From an uncultured Bacteroidota bacterium (GTDB lineage Bacteria > Bacteroidota > Bacteroidia > Flavobacteriales_D > Sanyastnellaceae), in contig CAIZGX010000084.1 in assembly GCA_903932685.1 (NCBI GenBank), positions 51,022-115,021 on the forward strand: DNA of 64,000 nt. Direction: 5' to 3'. Below are positions 51,363 through 60,384 of this stretch, one piece after another. Numbering within the stretch: position 1 is the stretch's first letter; the number at the start of each line of letters is the position of its first letter. The notes under the pieces are model-generated. The model did no database searches and was not told the origin of the DNA. It worked only from the letters and a program-made list of their open reading frames with translations. The position numbers and the translations under genes are program-made.

Positions 51363-53075
51363 TTATTGAACTTTCAAACTGATTGATGGAAGAGGACGTC
51401 TCTCACCAGCCACAGAAGCTTCAATTCTCTCTACATAAATTTTATCTCCAGTTTTCACTTTCGATAATGCCGTTTTCATTTCCGAGCTTAATGAACCACC
51501 GGTAGCGCGCATTTCAGGGGTAATCTTACCTGCACTCGCAACAGTCATAGTGAAGCCATTAATAGATACAGGAATACCTTGGAATACAAAGTCAGCACCC
51601 ATACTCGCAAATACCGCAGAAGCTGCTGTAGCATCTCCACGAGAAATAGTCGTAGTCATGTGATTCTTTCCTTGGAACGAAGGAGTTGGATCTGGCAATT
51701 TCTTAATTTTAAACTGCTTCGCTGGCATGCTTACTTGCTTACCATTGATGGTTGCAGTTACGTTAATACTTGCATCTCTAGAGCCATTGGTTGGCATTAC
51801 CATGTAGTTTCCACCGCCTTTCGGAGAGATCGAACCACCGCTCATGCTAACACTCAGTTGACTCGGATCAACACCAGGAACCGAAATTTCAACAGGGTTT
51901 TCTACACGCTCATAGAACACCATCATTGCAGTTGGAGAAACAACCAAAGCCGCCTCACCTACAGTAAATGGTGGTATAATGAAAGGTTTTGCGATATCAT
52001 TACCATCGGCATCTTGATAAACAATTACCCCTTTGTGAGAGTGAGAACCTAATGCACTTTCGTTAATCTTGAACTTACACTTTCCGTCTGAATCAGACAT
52101 GATTGCTTCTTTTCCAGAGTAATCAAAAACCTCAGCTTTAGCACCTTCACCTACTTCACCACCCATGTAAACTTTTGTTTTACTCGCTTTGTTGTAGGCA
52201 GCCAAATAAATTTCTGCTACAAACGAGTCTCCTTTCAAAATGTAACTTTGTTTTGGAACAACAGCTACGGTTACATCCGAGAATTTCAAATCGGAAGCGT
52301 TGATAGAAGAAGCTAAGAAGTTTAACACGGTGTTTTTAACTAGGATAACGTCAGACTCAATTTTACTTAAGTGCGCAATTACCGCAGCCAATGGAGAGTG
52401 ATAGAAAAGAGCGGTTTCCCACTTCTCATCTGGCTCACCTTTTTCACTGCTTGGAATGTCGGCAAACGCAAAGGTATTGGCAATTAAAGCCTTGGCCTCT
52501 GGGGCTCTATCCGCTAATGTGTGCATGTTTCCTTTCAAGTCAGTTACCGCTAAGTTTTGACACTCATCGGAAAATGCTGTCAACTTCTCACGTAACTCAA
52601 CTGCAGACCATGGACCATTTTTAGGTGATGCCGGCTCGTCTCCGATAAGCATACCTGTGGTATTTTGATTTTCATCGGGCTTAGAAACTTTTTCCTTGTC
52701 TCCAATGTCAATCAAATGACCATCCACGATATACTCTTCGAAACCAGCACCATCAGGGCTGCCCTTTGCAGAACAAGCCAAAACGTGCGCCTTCATTTCA
52801 ATGATGTGCTTTACCAAAGCATCGGCTTTTTCAACCATTTCGTGTGCTTTGTCTTGGAAAGGACGTGCCTTTTCCTTGTCACTCCAATTGTCTAATAATC
52901 CCAAAGTAGCATCAGCACGCTCTTCGGAGTTAGCACTGTTTTTAACCAATCCGCGATTGATTTGTATGAAGGCGTTCAGAACGTCCTTCGAAATATTCAT
53001 AGCAAGAAGTGCGGTTAGAACGAGATACATCATCCCGATCATCTTCTGCCGTGGGGTTTCTTTTCCACCAGCCAT
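51363..53075 (-). CDS. gldM: Gliding motility/T9SS motor-rotor protein GldM
   Basis: A 570-residue inner-membrane protein with one N-terminal transmembrane helix (MIGMMYLVLTALLAMNIS, about 11-28) and a long periplasmic region of repeated beta-domains. Typical words are EERADATLGLLDN, ANTFAFADIPSS and the PTPSFQGKNHMTTTISRGDA segment near the C-terminus. GldM (PorM) forms the rotating rod of the T9SS motor with GldL, powered by proton flow. An exceptionally good Shine-Dalgarno sequence (AAGGAGGAA, 53081-53089) lies five bases upstream of the ATG, unusual for this phylum. It follows gldL by 44 bases. Confidence 0.95.
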   Translation of the reverse strand: MAGGKETPRQKMIGMMYLVLTALLAMNISKDVLNAFIQINRGLVKNSANSEERADATLGLLDNWSDKEKARPFQDKAHEMVEKADALVKHIIEMKAHVLACSAKGSPDGAGFEEYIVDGHLIDIGDKEKVSKPDENQNTTGMLIGDEPASPKNGPWSAVELREKLTAFSDECQNLAVTDLKGNMHTLADRAPEAKALIANTFAFADIPSSEKGEPDEKWETALFYHSPLAAVIAHLSKIESDVILVKNTVLNFLASSINASDLKFSDVTVAVVPKQSYILKGDSFVAEIYLAAYNKASKTKVYMGGEVGEGAKAEVFDYSGKEAIMSDSDGKCKFKINESALGSHSHKGVIVYQDADGNDIAKPFIIPPFTVGEAALVVSPTAMMVFYERVENPVEISVPGVDPSQLSVSMSGGSISPKGGGNYMVMPTNGSRDASINVTATINGKQVSMPAKQFKIKKLPDPTPSFQGKNHMTTTISRGDATAASAVFASMGADFVFQGIPVSINGFTMTVASAGKITPEMRATGGSLSSEMKTALSKVKTGDKIYVERIEASVAGERRPLPSISLKVQ

Positions 53076-53080
53076 TTTAG

Positions 53081-53089
53081 TTCCTCCTT
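53081..53089 (-). promoter_or_regulatory. Strong Shine-Dalgarno sequence for gldM
   Basis: On the minus strand AAGGAGGAA lies five bases before the gldM ATG. Most genes in this window have no recognisable Shine-Dalgarno sequence, as usual in Bacteroidota, so this is an exception. Confidence 0.8.
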
Positions 53090-53119
53090 ATTTTAATTAC
53101 TACAATTATTATGTGGAAC

Positions 53120-53911
53120 TTATGCTTGACGGCCAGAGCCCATTGCATTTAACATATTAGCGTAAATCGTGTTCAACGACTTCAAGTTATGCGCAAGCTC
53201 AGAAATATTCTCTTTGTACAACTTAGTATCTTCAACAGAGTCAGCAAGGTTTTTAACCAATGCACCCATATCTCCGAACATAAGACGTGTCTTCTCTAAT
53301 TCTGTCAATTGCAACTCGTACATACCATTCAATGCTGCAAGATTTTGCGACATTTTTTGCAAATTCTCACCTGCGCTAGCACCTTGCTCTGTATGAGCAA
53401 CCAGACCAGTCAATTGCTCTGAAGCAGCTTCGTAAGTAGAAGCCAATTTAGAAACTTTGGCAGAAGCATCTTGCAATGAAGTTGCGTAATTCGAACTTGC
53501 CGTAATAGCATCTGTTGAGTCTGCCATTTGACGAGCATTCGAGCTAAATGTTCTCATTCCGTCTCCAAGACTTGAAATCAAATCACCATCAATTTTAGCC
53601 TCACTCAAAAGAGCATCTAATTGCTGAGAAACACCTTTGTTTACAGCAGTCTTCTTTGAACCATGACCGTGCTCTCCGTCTTCTGGAGTAGCTAATTCAG
53701 GGTAAACCAAAGACCAATCTGGCTCTTCGTGTAAAGGTTCAAACGCTGAGAAAAAGAAGATAATAGCCTCTGTAGTCAATCCCACAACAAGTAGCAAAGA
53801 CGCAAACGGCCAGTGCTGAATTTTAAACATCGCTCCAATAATTACGACAGCTGCTCCGATTCCGTACAGTTTTGCCATAAAATTTTTCCAAGCTTTACTT
53901 CCAGGTTTCAT
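53120..53911 (-). CDS. gldL: Gliding motility/T9SS inner-membrane motor protein GldL
   Basis: A 263-residue protein with two N-terminal transmembrane helices (about 11-58: YGIGAAVVIIGAMFKIQHWP and SLLLVVGLTTEAIIFFFSAF), the second carrying the Glu-bearing helix (TTEAIIFF) used for proton conduction. A cytoplasmic region follows, with helices such as ALLSEAKIDGDLISSLG and a coiled-coil-like stretch (TYEAASEQLTGLVAHTEQ) toward the C-terminus. GldL and GldM form the T9SS proton-driven motor in the inner membrane. It lies 50 bases after gldK and 44 bases before gldM. Length fits family members. Confidence 0.95.
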   Translation of the reverse strand: MKPGSKAWKNFMAKLYGIGAAVVIIGAMFKIQHWPFASLLLVVGLTTEAIIFFFSAFEPLHEEPDWSLVYPELATPEDGEHGHGSKKTAVNKGVSQQLDALLSEAKIDGDLISSLGDGMRTFSSNARQMADSTDAITASSNYATSLQDASAKVSKLASTYEAASEQLTGLVAHTEQGASAGENLQKMSQNLAALNGMYELQLTELEKTRLMFGDMGALVKNLADSVEDTKLYKENISELAHNLKSLNTIYANMLNAMGSGRQA

Positions 53912-53961
53912 TGATTTAAAAATTTAAGTTATTTATATGGTTTCTAATTGGTTTCTATGAA

Positions 53962-55353
53962 TTATTCGTTCCCCGATGGACTGTTCCAGTCTTCAGAAGG
54001 ACCGCTTTTACCACGACCTAAGTATGTCATTGCACAACGGAAACCGATGTATGACTTAGCCGTGTCTTGGAATTCGTATGAACGAGTTCCGCATTGTATA
54101 AAGTATGAAATATCTTTCCAAGATCCCCCACGCGTTACTTTACGCTTTTGAGTAGTTGCATCATCTTCCTTAGCGCGGTAGTCGTACTCAGGATTCAAAT
54201 CGTGCATAATTTCATAGGCTCCCTCGTCGTATGCAGTGTTACACCATTCTGCAACGTTTCCTGCCATGTTGTAAAGACCCCATCCGTTTGGAGAGTAAGA
54301 TCCAATTGGAACGGTATGAACACCGTTATCATCTGGGTAGTCTCCACGCATTGGCTTAAAGTTGGCCAAGGGACAACCTAAGTAGTTACGAGTGTATGGC
54401 CCACCCCAAGGATACTCTTCATTTGAAAGTCCACCACGTGAAGCATATTCCCATTCAGCCTCTGAAGGCAAGCGGAAGCGTTGAACAAATGTTTCTCCGT
54501 TTTGCTGCTTCCACTCATTTAAGATTTGAGTTCTCCAAGCACAGAAGGCTTGGCATTGTCCCCACGTCACTCCCACAACTGGGTAATCATCGTAGGCTGG
54601 ATGCCAAAAATAAGTTTCGGTTAAATGCGTGTTGTTCGAGTAAGTGAAGTCATGAGCCCAAACCAATGTGTCAGGATAGACGTTTATCTGCTCTTCAATT
54701 ACAAATTTCGTTCTGTCAGAATTGATTTTTATCGAGTGCAATTGATCCAATGAGTTTTTCTCGCTAGTCTCTTCATCACGATTCCCTTTTTTCTTAGCAG
54801 CTCCTTCAAAGTCAATCCACCAGTAGCGGTATTTCAACTTACGAGAATCAATTTCCTTGCGGTCGTAATACTTGTCTGCTCCTTGAAGATAGAATTCGTC
54901 ATAAACGATATCGAAAATTTCGTCGTTCTCCATATCAATTTCAGTCTCCCAATCGAGTTTGTAACCTTTATTAACGAAACGATCCATCTCACGACCGTCT
55001 TCACGCTCAGAAATTCCGAATCCCTCAATTTCATTTTGAGCTAATTGATCTCTCATTAAAGAGTCACGCACCCAAAAAACGAACTGGCGATATTCATTGT
55101 TTGAAATCTCATGCTGATCCATGTAAAAAGCCGAAACAGTAACCGTTTTGGCTTTCACAGTCATGCCACCTGCGAGGTCGCGATCGTTATTTCCCATGGT
55201 GAAAGAACCGAAATGAATGTAATTCATTCCATAAGGATTCACTTGAACCCATTCCTCGCGAGGGTAAACACCTACTAGTTCTCCAGCTGGTCCAGGATAA
55301 CATCCTACAAGCAACGAAGACACTAATGCGAAAAACAAAATTGATTTTTTCAT
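53962..55353 (-). CDS. gldK: Gliding motility/T9SS lipoprotein GldK
   Basis: A 463-residue lipoprotein, lipobox Cys18 (SSLLVGC). The mature part holds a formylglycine-generating-enzyme-like (FGE-sulfatase) fold with FTMGNNDRD, DQHEISNNEYRQFV, YPVVGVTWGQCQAFCAWR, RLPSEAEWEYASRGG, GNVAEWCN and VTRGGSWKD. GldK (PorK) builds, with GldN, the ring beneath the outer membrane in T9SS. The FGE domain is not thought to be catalytic there. It has an AGGAAG purine stretch before the ATG and lies 78 bases after porP. Confidence 0.95.
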   Translation of the reverse strand: MKKSILFFALVSSLLVGCYPGPAGELVGVYPREEWVQVNPYGMNYIHFGSFTMGNNDRDLAGGMTVKAKTVTVSAFYMDQHEISNNEYRQFVFWVRDSLMRDQLAQNEIEGFGISEREDGREMDRFVNKGYKLDWETEIDMENDEIFDIVYDEFYLQGADKYYDRKEIDSRKLKYRYWWIDFEGAAKKKGNRDEETSEKNSLDQLHSIKINSDRTKFVIEEQINVYPDTLVWAHDFTYSNNTHLTETYFWHPAYDDYPVVGVTWGQCQAFCAWRTQILNEWKQQNGETFVQRFRLPSEAEWEYASRGGLSNEEYPWGGPYTRNYLGCPLANFKPMRGDYPDDNGVHTVPIGSYSPNGWGLYNMAGNVAEWCNTAYDEGAYEIMHDLNPEYDYRAKEDDATTQKRKVTRGGSWKDISYFIQCGTRSYEFQDTAKSYIGFRCAMTYLGRGKSGPSEDWNSPSGNE

Positions 55354-55431
55354 GACTTCCTAAATTAATGAGTTAAACTCTGTTGGGTTAAGTTTAACGT
55401 ATTTATAACTGCGTTGGGTTTCATTTTATTG

Positions 55432-56385
55432 TTACAATAATCGAGGATCACCCGAAATTCTTCGAATTGGCGTTTTTCCAAGATTAAATTCATATGTTAA
55501 AAAAAGCTCATGTGACCCGGCACTGTAGTCCTTAATGGTACTTAGTGTTACGTCATATGAATATCCCATTTTAAATCCGTGTGTGTAAGTGTAGCGTCCT
55601 TGCTGAACGGTATTCAAAGTCATTTGCATTCCAGCCATTGGAATGATTGCATCTCCTGGACGGAAAGCAACGCCACCCCAAAGCAAATTGTTCCATAAAA
55701 CATTTGCATTGACATCAATAGCTGGTGAAGCCTTCAGATCGGTTTTTACTAAAGCGTTTGTGCGAATAACCAAGCCGTTGTTCAAATCGTGATTGTAGCC
55801 ACCCATAACATACAAATGACGAGCAGTTGCAAATCCTAAGTCAGCTAAGCTGGTTGCCGGCAAATGCGTAGCACTTACTCCAGCGTAATATTTATTCTTT
55901 TGGTAAAACATTAATCCAACATTCGCATCAAATCCACCCTGCGACAAACCCGTTATTGGTATGTTTGGGTCTGTTGGATCAATTGCAATCCAGTTTGTTC
56001 CTAACGTTTTTGAAAGCATTCCTATTTGAACACCTGCCGAAAGAATATTGTTGCCAATTGGCAAATGATAAGCTCCAGATAAACGTACGAACTTGTTTTG
56101 CTCCTGACCTAAAACCTCTGTCATTGCAGAAAGACCCAACCCAACAGTTCTTCCTCCAGCCTTAACATATCCGTTGTAATTGAACAAATAAGTCTTTGGA
56201 TCCCGATCGAAGCCATCCCACTGGTCACGGTGAAATGCTTGAATCTGATGCATGTTATCTATTCCAGCGGCAGCCGGATTGAAAGAAATTCTATCAAACA
56301 TCCACAATGAGAATTGTGGGTCCTGCTGAGCATTTACAGCACCAGCAAGAGAAAACGCTAGGAGAAGAAAATACAGTTTTTTCAT
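55432..56385 (-). CDS. porP: Type IX secretion system outer-membrane protein PorP/SprF family
   Basis: A 317-residue beta-barrel protein. Signal peptide about 1-19 (AGAVNAQ). The start of the mature part, QDPQFSLWMFDRISFNPAAAG, is the PorP/SprF hallmark, and the remainder is amphipathic strands such as GVAFRPGDAIIPMAGMQM ending in GDPRLL. PorP/SprF proteins help export and anchor selected T9SS cargo, commonly beside gldKLMN. It is the first gene of the block, 78 bases before gldK. A TATTTTAG element with a TTTG nineteen bases upstream (56443-56473) is a possible promoter. Confidence 0.92.
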   Translation of the reverse strand: MKKLYFLLLAFSLAGAVNAQQDPQFSLWMFDRISFNPAAAGIDNMHQIQAFHRDQWDGFDRDPKTYLFNYNGYVKAGGRTVGLGLSAMTEVLGQEQNKFVRLSGAYHLPIGNNILSAGVQIGMLSKTLGTNWIAIDPTDPNIPITGLSQGGFDANVGLMFYQKNKYYAGVSATHLPATSLADLGFATARHLYVMGGYNHDLNNGLVIRTNALVKTDLKASPAIDVNANVLWNNLLWGGVAFRPGDAIIPMAGMQMTLNTVQQGRYTYTHGFKMGYSYDVTLSTIKDYSAGSHELFLTYEFNLGKTPIRRISGDPRLL

Positions 56386-56442
56386 CGTTTGGTTCTTTCG
56401 TTTAACACTGTAAAATCTCCAAGTGAGAATATACAGAGTTTG

Positions 56443-56473
56443 CTAAAATAGAAAATCTTATCAAAAAAACAAA
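56443..56473 (-). promoter_or_regulatory. Promoter-like -33/-7 pair for porP-gldKLMN
   Basis: On the minus strand TTTG (56470-56473) and TATTTTAG (56443-56450, one mismatch from TAnnTTTG) are separated by 19 bases, the same -7 variant as upstream of the TonB-receptor trio. The 5' leader would be about 54 bases. The gap 56386-56585 has no gene and is very A/T-rich. Confidence 0.35.
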
Positions 56474-56585
56474 AAAAACAAGCGAAATTCAACATGAACT
56501 AAAAGATAAGCGATTCATTTTTTATGGTTATCAATGAGTTAACACCTGAAAGAAGAGCAACTAATTGTTGGAAACCTAAACTTTA

Positions 56586-57752
56586 TCAAACTAACTTTTG
56601 GAAAGTTTTCCACCATCTATCAGGCATTTCTTGCTGAGCAGCCATTGCATAGTCCGCATAAGTGCAGGGCACAACATGATTTCGCACATGCTTTTCTTCC
56701 GAGCCGGCTGGATATGCAACTTCCAACCACCAACGATTCGTTAAATGACTTTTATAAAAGACCAGTTCATCTCCAGAATCAGTTAAGAGCACAATGAACT
56801 TTTCATATTCTGAAAGTGACGCAATCGGATAGTCACCGCGGCGCGCATGGTAGCCATCGACGAAACACCAAATCAATTGCGCCGCGAGTTGCGCCGATTG
56901 ACCACTGTCATCAAGGGAAGGGTTAAACTCATAGAAACCGATGCATGTAAGCTTCTCGCTCATGCCCGCATATTTGCACAGCTGAGCCGCCTCATGACCG
57001 AAGAATCCATTTGGTCCACTTTTCTTGGTGGACATAAATTCCGAATAACGAATTGAACTTAAATCGAAACTTAACAAATCTGCATTTCGAATGACCGGTT
57101 CTGCGATAGAAAGATCTTGTTGAATTTCACCCAACCTAATTGCATCGAAATACATCTTGGTAGTTAATTCAAGCAAAGCTTTATCGGTCAAATAGCGTTG
57201 ATGCCCCAAATTTGAGAAATTGAACAAATAATTCGGGCGGTGAAGAATGATGCGATTCAAATAGCCTTCAGCTGTGGAGTCATCTGGACTCGAGCCAAAG
57301 TCTAACTTTGAGTCAACGGTTACCAAGTTCACCGTTTGCTCCATGGCCTCATAAGCCTTATAGGTTGCATAGGTTAAATCTTGCGTTCCGCCTATAACAA
57401 CAGGGACAATGTTTAACTTCATGCAAGCCGTGCAAACTTCGGAAAGAGCGAAATACGTGTCCTCAGGAGTTTCTCCGGGCAGGATATTTCCTAAATCGAC
57501 AATCTTTGAATAATCGTCGCAGGCTAAAAGTTTATAGAGTTCTCTTCTTATATCATCTGGAGCATTCGCAGCGCCGGAATTATTTTCTGAATTACGGTCT
57601 TCGCAAACCCCAACAATGGCTATTTGCCTTTCGTTCAAATCGTTTTCATCGTCGAAATAAAAACGCGTTTGAGCGCCAATCGTGTTATTCGCGAAAAAGC
57701 GATTAGAGCTATCGTGAAATATGCTCGGAGAGAGAAATACTGACAAATCCAT
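56586..57752 (-). CDS. Arginase/agmatinase-fold protein with degraded metal site
   Basis: About 388 residues from the ATG at 57752 (the TTG at 57779 is less likely). The arginase/agmatinase/formimidoylglutamase fold is recognisable by VVPVVIGGTQDLTYATYK and the strand segments LVTVDSKLDFG and SFDLSSIRYSEF. At each of the three metal-binding places the canonical residues are changed: GGDH is GGTQ, DAHxD is DSKLD and DxD is DLS. The manganese site is therefore unlikely to work and this may be a pseudoenzyme or a divergent hydrolase. It sits between topA and porP, an arrangement I recall from other Flavobacteriia next to gld genes. It reads as a cytoplasmic protein without a signal peptide. Confidence 0.85.
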   Translation of the reverse strand: MDLSVFLSPSIFHDSSNRFFANNTIGAQTRFYFDDENDLNERQIAIVGVCEDRNSENNSGAANAPDDIRRELYKLLACDDYSKIVDLGNILPGETPEDTYFALSEVCTACMKLNIVPVVIGGTQDLTYATYKAYEAMEQTVNLVTVDSKLDFGSSPDDSTAEGYLNRIILHRPNYLFNFSNLGHQRYLTDKALLELTTKMYFDAIRLGEIQQDLSIAEPVIRNADLLSFDLSSIRYSEFMSTKKSGPNGFFGHEAAQLCKYAGMSEKLTCIGFYEFNPSLDDSGQSAQLAAQLIWCFVDGYHARRGDYPIASLSEYEKFIVLLTDSGDELVFYKSHLTNRWWLEVAYPAGSEEKHVRNHVVPCTYADYAMAAQQEMPDRWWKTFQKLV

Positions 57753-57834
57753 GAGTACGAAACTACACGGATGAGTCAATCAATTTCGCGTCACTAAAAA
57801 ATCATTTCAACAAAGGAATGTGATGATTCACATT

Positions 57835-60255
57835 TTACTTCTTCGGTGATTTTTTGGCTGCAGCCTTCTTAGCAGGCGCTTTCTTAGCTGCCGCCTTTTT
57901 TACAGGAGCCTTTTTCGCTGGTGCTTTTTTCGGGGCTGGCTTTCTGGAAGCAGCCTTTTTTGTTGCCTGTTCCATTTGCTCCTCCATTATCTGCTGAGCA
58001 TCTGACCACGTTACTTCGGCAGGCTCTGCTCCTTTTGGAAGTTTGAAATTCAAATTTCCTGATTTCAAATACGGCCCAAAGCGTCCTTTAATTATTTGCA
58101 CATTCTCATCTTCAGCAAATGTCTTAAGAAGGTTTGCATTCACACCGTTGATTTTGTCTTCTATCAATTGAACAGCTCTAGCCAAATCAATGGTAAACGG
58201 ATCATCTCCTTCCTTCACTCGCAGAGAAGCGTATGTAGATTTGAACTTTACGTATGGTCCGAAGCGTCCGATGCCGACAACAATTTTTTCGCCGTTCCAC
58301 TCGCCGAGGTTACGCGGCATCTTGAACAAATCCAAAGCCTCTTCCAAGGTAATGGTATTGATACTTTGTGTTGGACGAAGCGACGCGAATTTCTTCTCCT
58401 CTTCTTCTGCCGTTCCCAATTGAATCATCGGGCCAAATCTTCCAATACGTGCTATAATTGGTTTTCCAGTTGCTGGGTCGTCTCCTAAAAAACGCTCACC
58501 GGAAGCACGTGCCGCTTCACTAGACGTTTTCAAAACATTCTCATGAAATGGTCCATAAAACTTTCGAAGCATGTCCTTCCATTCCAACTTGCCTTCAGCA
58601 ATAATATCAAATTCCTCCTCCACCGCTGCCGTGAAATGATAATCCAAAATCAACGGAAAATTTTCCACCAAGAAATCATTCACTACACGCCCAATGTCCG
58701 TCGGAAACAACTTTGACCTTTCTGCGCCTGTAATTTCAGTCTTCGTTTCGGAGGTTATCACCTTATCGGACAAGGTATGAACCGTAAAATCCCTCGGCTT
58801 TCCTTCTAAATCACGTCTCTCTACGTACGTTCTAGTTTGAATTGTGCTAATAGTTGATGCGTAGGTTGATGGTCTTCCAATACCCAACTCTTCCATTTTC
58901 TTCACCAAGCTTGCCTCACTGTAACGTGCAGGTTTCTGTGTGAATTTTTCTTGCGCCACCATGTTTCTCAAATCGAGAATTTGTCCTTCATGCAATGGAG
59001 GAAGAACTCCGCTTTCGTCAGACTCTTCATCGTCTGTTCCTTCCATATACACCTTCAAGAAACCATCAAACTTCACAACTTGTCCTTTCGCAACGAGGGT
59101 TTCACTTCGTGTTGAAATGTTCACATGTGCCGTTGTGTTTTCCAACTTAGCGTCGGCCATCTGACTGGCCAATGTTCTTTTCCAGATCAACTCATAAAGA
59201 CGCTCTTCATTTCTATCGCCTTTTATGGTTCTATCTGCCATGTTTGTTGGACGAATCGCTTCGTGGGCTTCTTGCGCCCCCTTGTTTTTCGACTTGAAGG
59301 TTCGAGAGTGGGAATAATTTTCCCCGAAACTCGAGGTGATTTCCTGCTTTGCTGCATCTCGAGCGAAATCAGAAAGATTCACACTATCCGTTCTCATGTA
59401 AGTAATCTTTCCACTTTCGTATAACCCCTGAGCCACTCTCATAGTTTGAGCAACTCCCATGCCCAACTGTCTTCCTGCCTCTTGTTGAAGTGTAGATGTG
59501 GTAAATGGTGCGGGTGGAGTGCGTGTTCCGGGCCTTGTCTCCAAAGAACTTATTGCAAATTCTGCGTTCTTACAATCTTCCAAAAACGCTTGAGCACCGT
59601 TACCGTCCTTAATTTTTGAAGGAAGATCGGCTTTCAACGTTGCTTCTTTCAAATCAAATAAAGCACGAATTCCGAAATAAGCTGAAGCATTGAAAGCCTC
59701 AATTTCGCGTTCCCTTTCGACAATCAACCTAACTGTAACACTTTGAACGCGCCCTGCACTTAAAGAAGGCTTCACTTTCTTCCACAACACCGGGGAAAGT
59801 TCAAAACCAACGACGCGATCTAAAATTCTTCTGGCCTGCTGGGCATTTACCAAATCCATGTCTATGTTTCTTGGCTTTTCAATAGCAGCAAGGATTGCTT
59901 TTTTGGTAATCTCAGAAAAAACAATTCGCTTTGTTTTACTCTCATTCAGCTCCAAGGCCTCCAACAAATGCCAAGAAATAGCCTCTCCCTCGCGGTCCTC
60001 ATCCGTCGCTAACCAAACCACTTCCGCCCTATCTGCTAGCGTCCTAAGTTCTTCGACTGTATCCATTTTCTCTGGATATATCTCGTAAGTAACATCGAAA
60101 TTGTTGTCGGCACTTACCGCAAAATTATTTTTTGGCAAATCACGAATGTGTCCAATACTCGCCTTCACAATGTAATCTCCACCTTTCTCTTTGAGAAACC
60201 CTTCGAGTTTTTTTGCCTTTGCAGGGGACTCTACTATAACAAGATTTTTGGCCAT
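57835..60255 (-). CDS. topA: DNA topoisomerase I
   Basis: An 806-residue type IA topoisomerase that relaxes negative supercoils. It opens with the TOPRIM domain (NLVIVESPAKAKKLEGFL, VWLATDEDREGEAISWHL) and the active-site Tyr in KITYMRTDSVNLS near residue 290. Near the C-terminus are three repeats of the RFGPxxxxG type (IGRFGPMIQLG, IGRFGPYVKF, KGRFGPYLKSG), the zinc-free topoisomerase C-terminal repeats. It ends with a tail of about 45 residues of Lys/Ala/Pro repeats (KKAPAKKAPVKKAAAKK), seen in many Bacteroidota TopA proteins and probably a DNA-binding tail. Promoter TACCTTTG is 21 bases upstream of the ATG. Confidence 0.97.
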   Translation of the reverse strand: MAKNLVIVESPAKAKKLEGFLKEKGGDYIVKASIGHIRDLPKNNFAVSADNNFDVTYEIYPEKMDTVEELRTLADRAEVVWLATDEDREGEAISWHLLEALELNESKTKRIVFSEITKKAILAAIEKPRNIDMDLVNAQQARRILDRVVGFELSPVLWKKVKPSLSAGRVQSVTVRLIVEREREIEAFNASAYFGIRALFDLKEATLKADLPSKIKDGNGAQAFLEDCKNAEFAISSLETRPGTRTPPAPFTTSTLQQEAGRQLGMGVAQTMRVAQGLYESGKITYMRTDSVNLSDFARDAAKQEITSSFGENYSHSRTFKSKNKGAQEAHEAIRPTNMADRTIKGDRNEERLYELIWKRTLASQMADAKLENTTAHVNISTRSETLVAKGQVVKFDGFLKVYMEGTDDEESDESGVLPPLHEGQILDLRNMVAQEKFTQKPARYSEASLVKKMEELGIGRPSTYASTISTIQTRTYVERRDLEGKPRDFTVHTLSDKVITSETKTEITGAERSKLFPTDIGRVVNDFLVENFPLILDYHFTAAVEEEFDIIAEGKLEWKDMLRKFYGPFHENVLKTSSEAARASGERFLGDDPATGKPIIARIGRFGPMIQLGTAEEEEKKFASLRPTQSINTITLEEALDLFKMPRNLGEWNGEKIVVGIGRFGPYVKFKSTYASLRVKEGDDPFTIDLARAVQLIEDKINGVNANLLKTFAEDENVQIIKGRFGPYLKSGNLNFKLPKGAEPAEVTWSDAQQIMEEQMEQATKKAASRKPAPKKAPAKKAPVKKAAAKKAPAKKAAAKKSPKK

Positions 60256-60275
60256 ATTTTGTTTTTGAATTGCGG

Positions 60276-60283
60276 CAAAGGTA
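60276..60283 (-). promoter_or_regulatory. Bacteroidota -7 promoter element for topA
   Basis: On the minus strand TACCTTTG, an exact TAnnTTTG match, lies 20 bases before the topA ATG. It shares the divergent gap with the miaB promoter element (60351-60358). Confidence 0.45.
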
Positions 60284-60350
60284 TATGCATTTATCCGTTA
60301 GTCTCCAAATTGGTTTTGCGATTATATATGCTATTTCTTTAGAAATAGAT

Positions 60351-60358
60351 TATTTTTG
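60351..60358 (+). promoter_or_regulatory. Bacteroidota -7 promoter element for miaB
   Basis: TATTTTTG, an exact TAnnTTTG match, lies 26 bases before the miaB GTG start, in the divergent gap with topA. No clear -33 element. Confidence 0.45.
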
Positions 60359-60384
60359 CACACTAATCAAAACAGCCAGACACT

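Noticed and set aside
57817..57834. AATGTGA-TGAT-TCACATT hairpin just after topA
   Set aside because: The seven-base stem is perfect but no T-run follows on the minus strand (it continues CCTTTG), so it does not qualify as a terminator for topA. It may be chance.
57835..57980. Repetitive DNA at the 3' end of topA as a tandem repeat or CRISPR-like array
   Set aside because: It encodes the Lys/Ala/Pro-rich TopA tail; the units are short and degenerate and there are no spacers.
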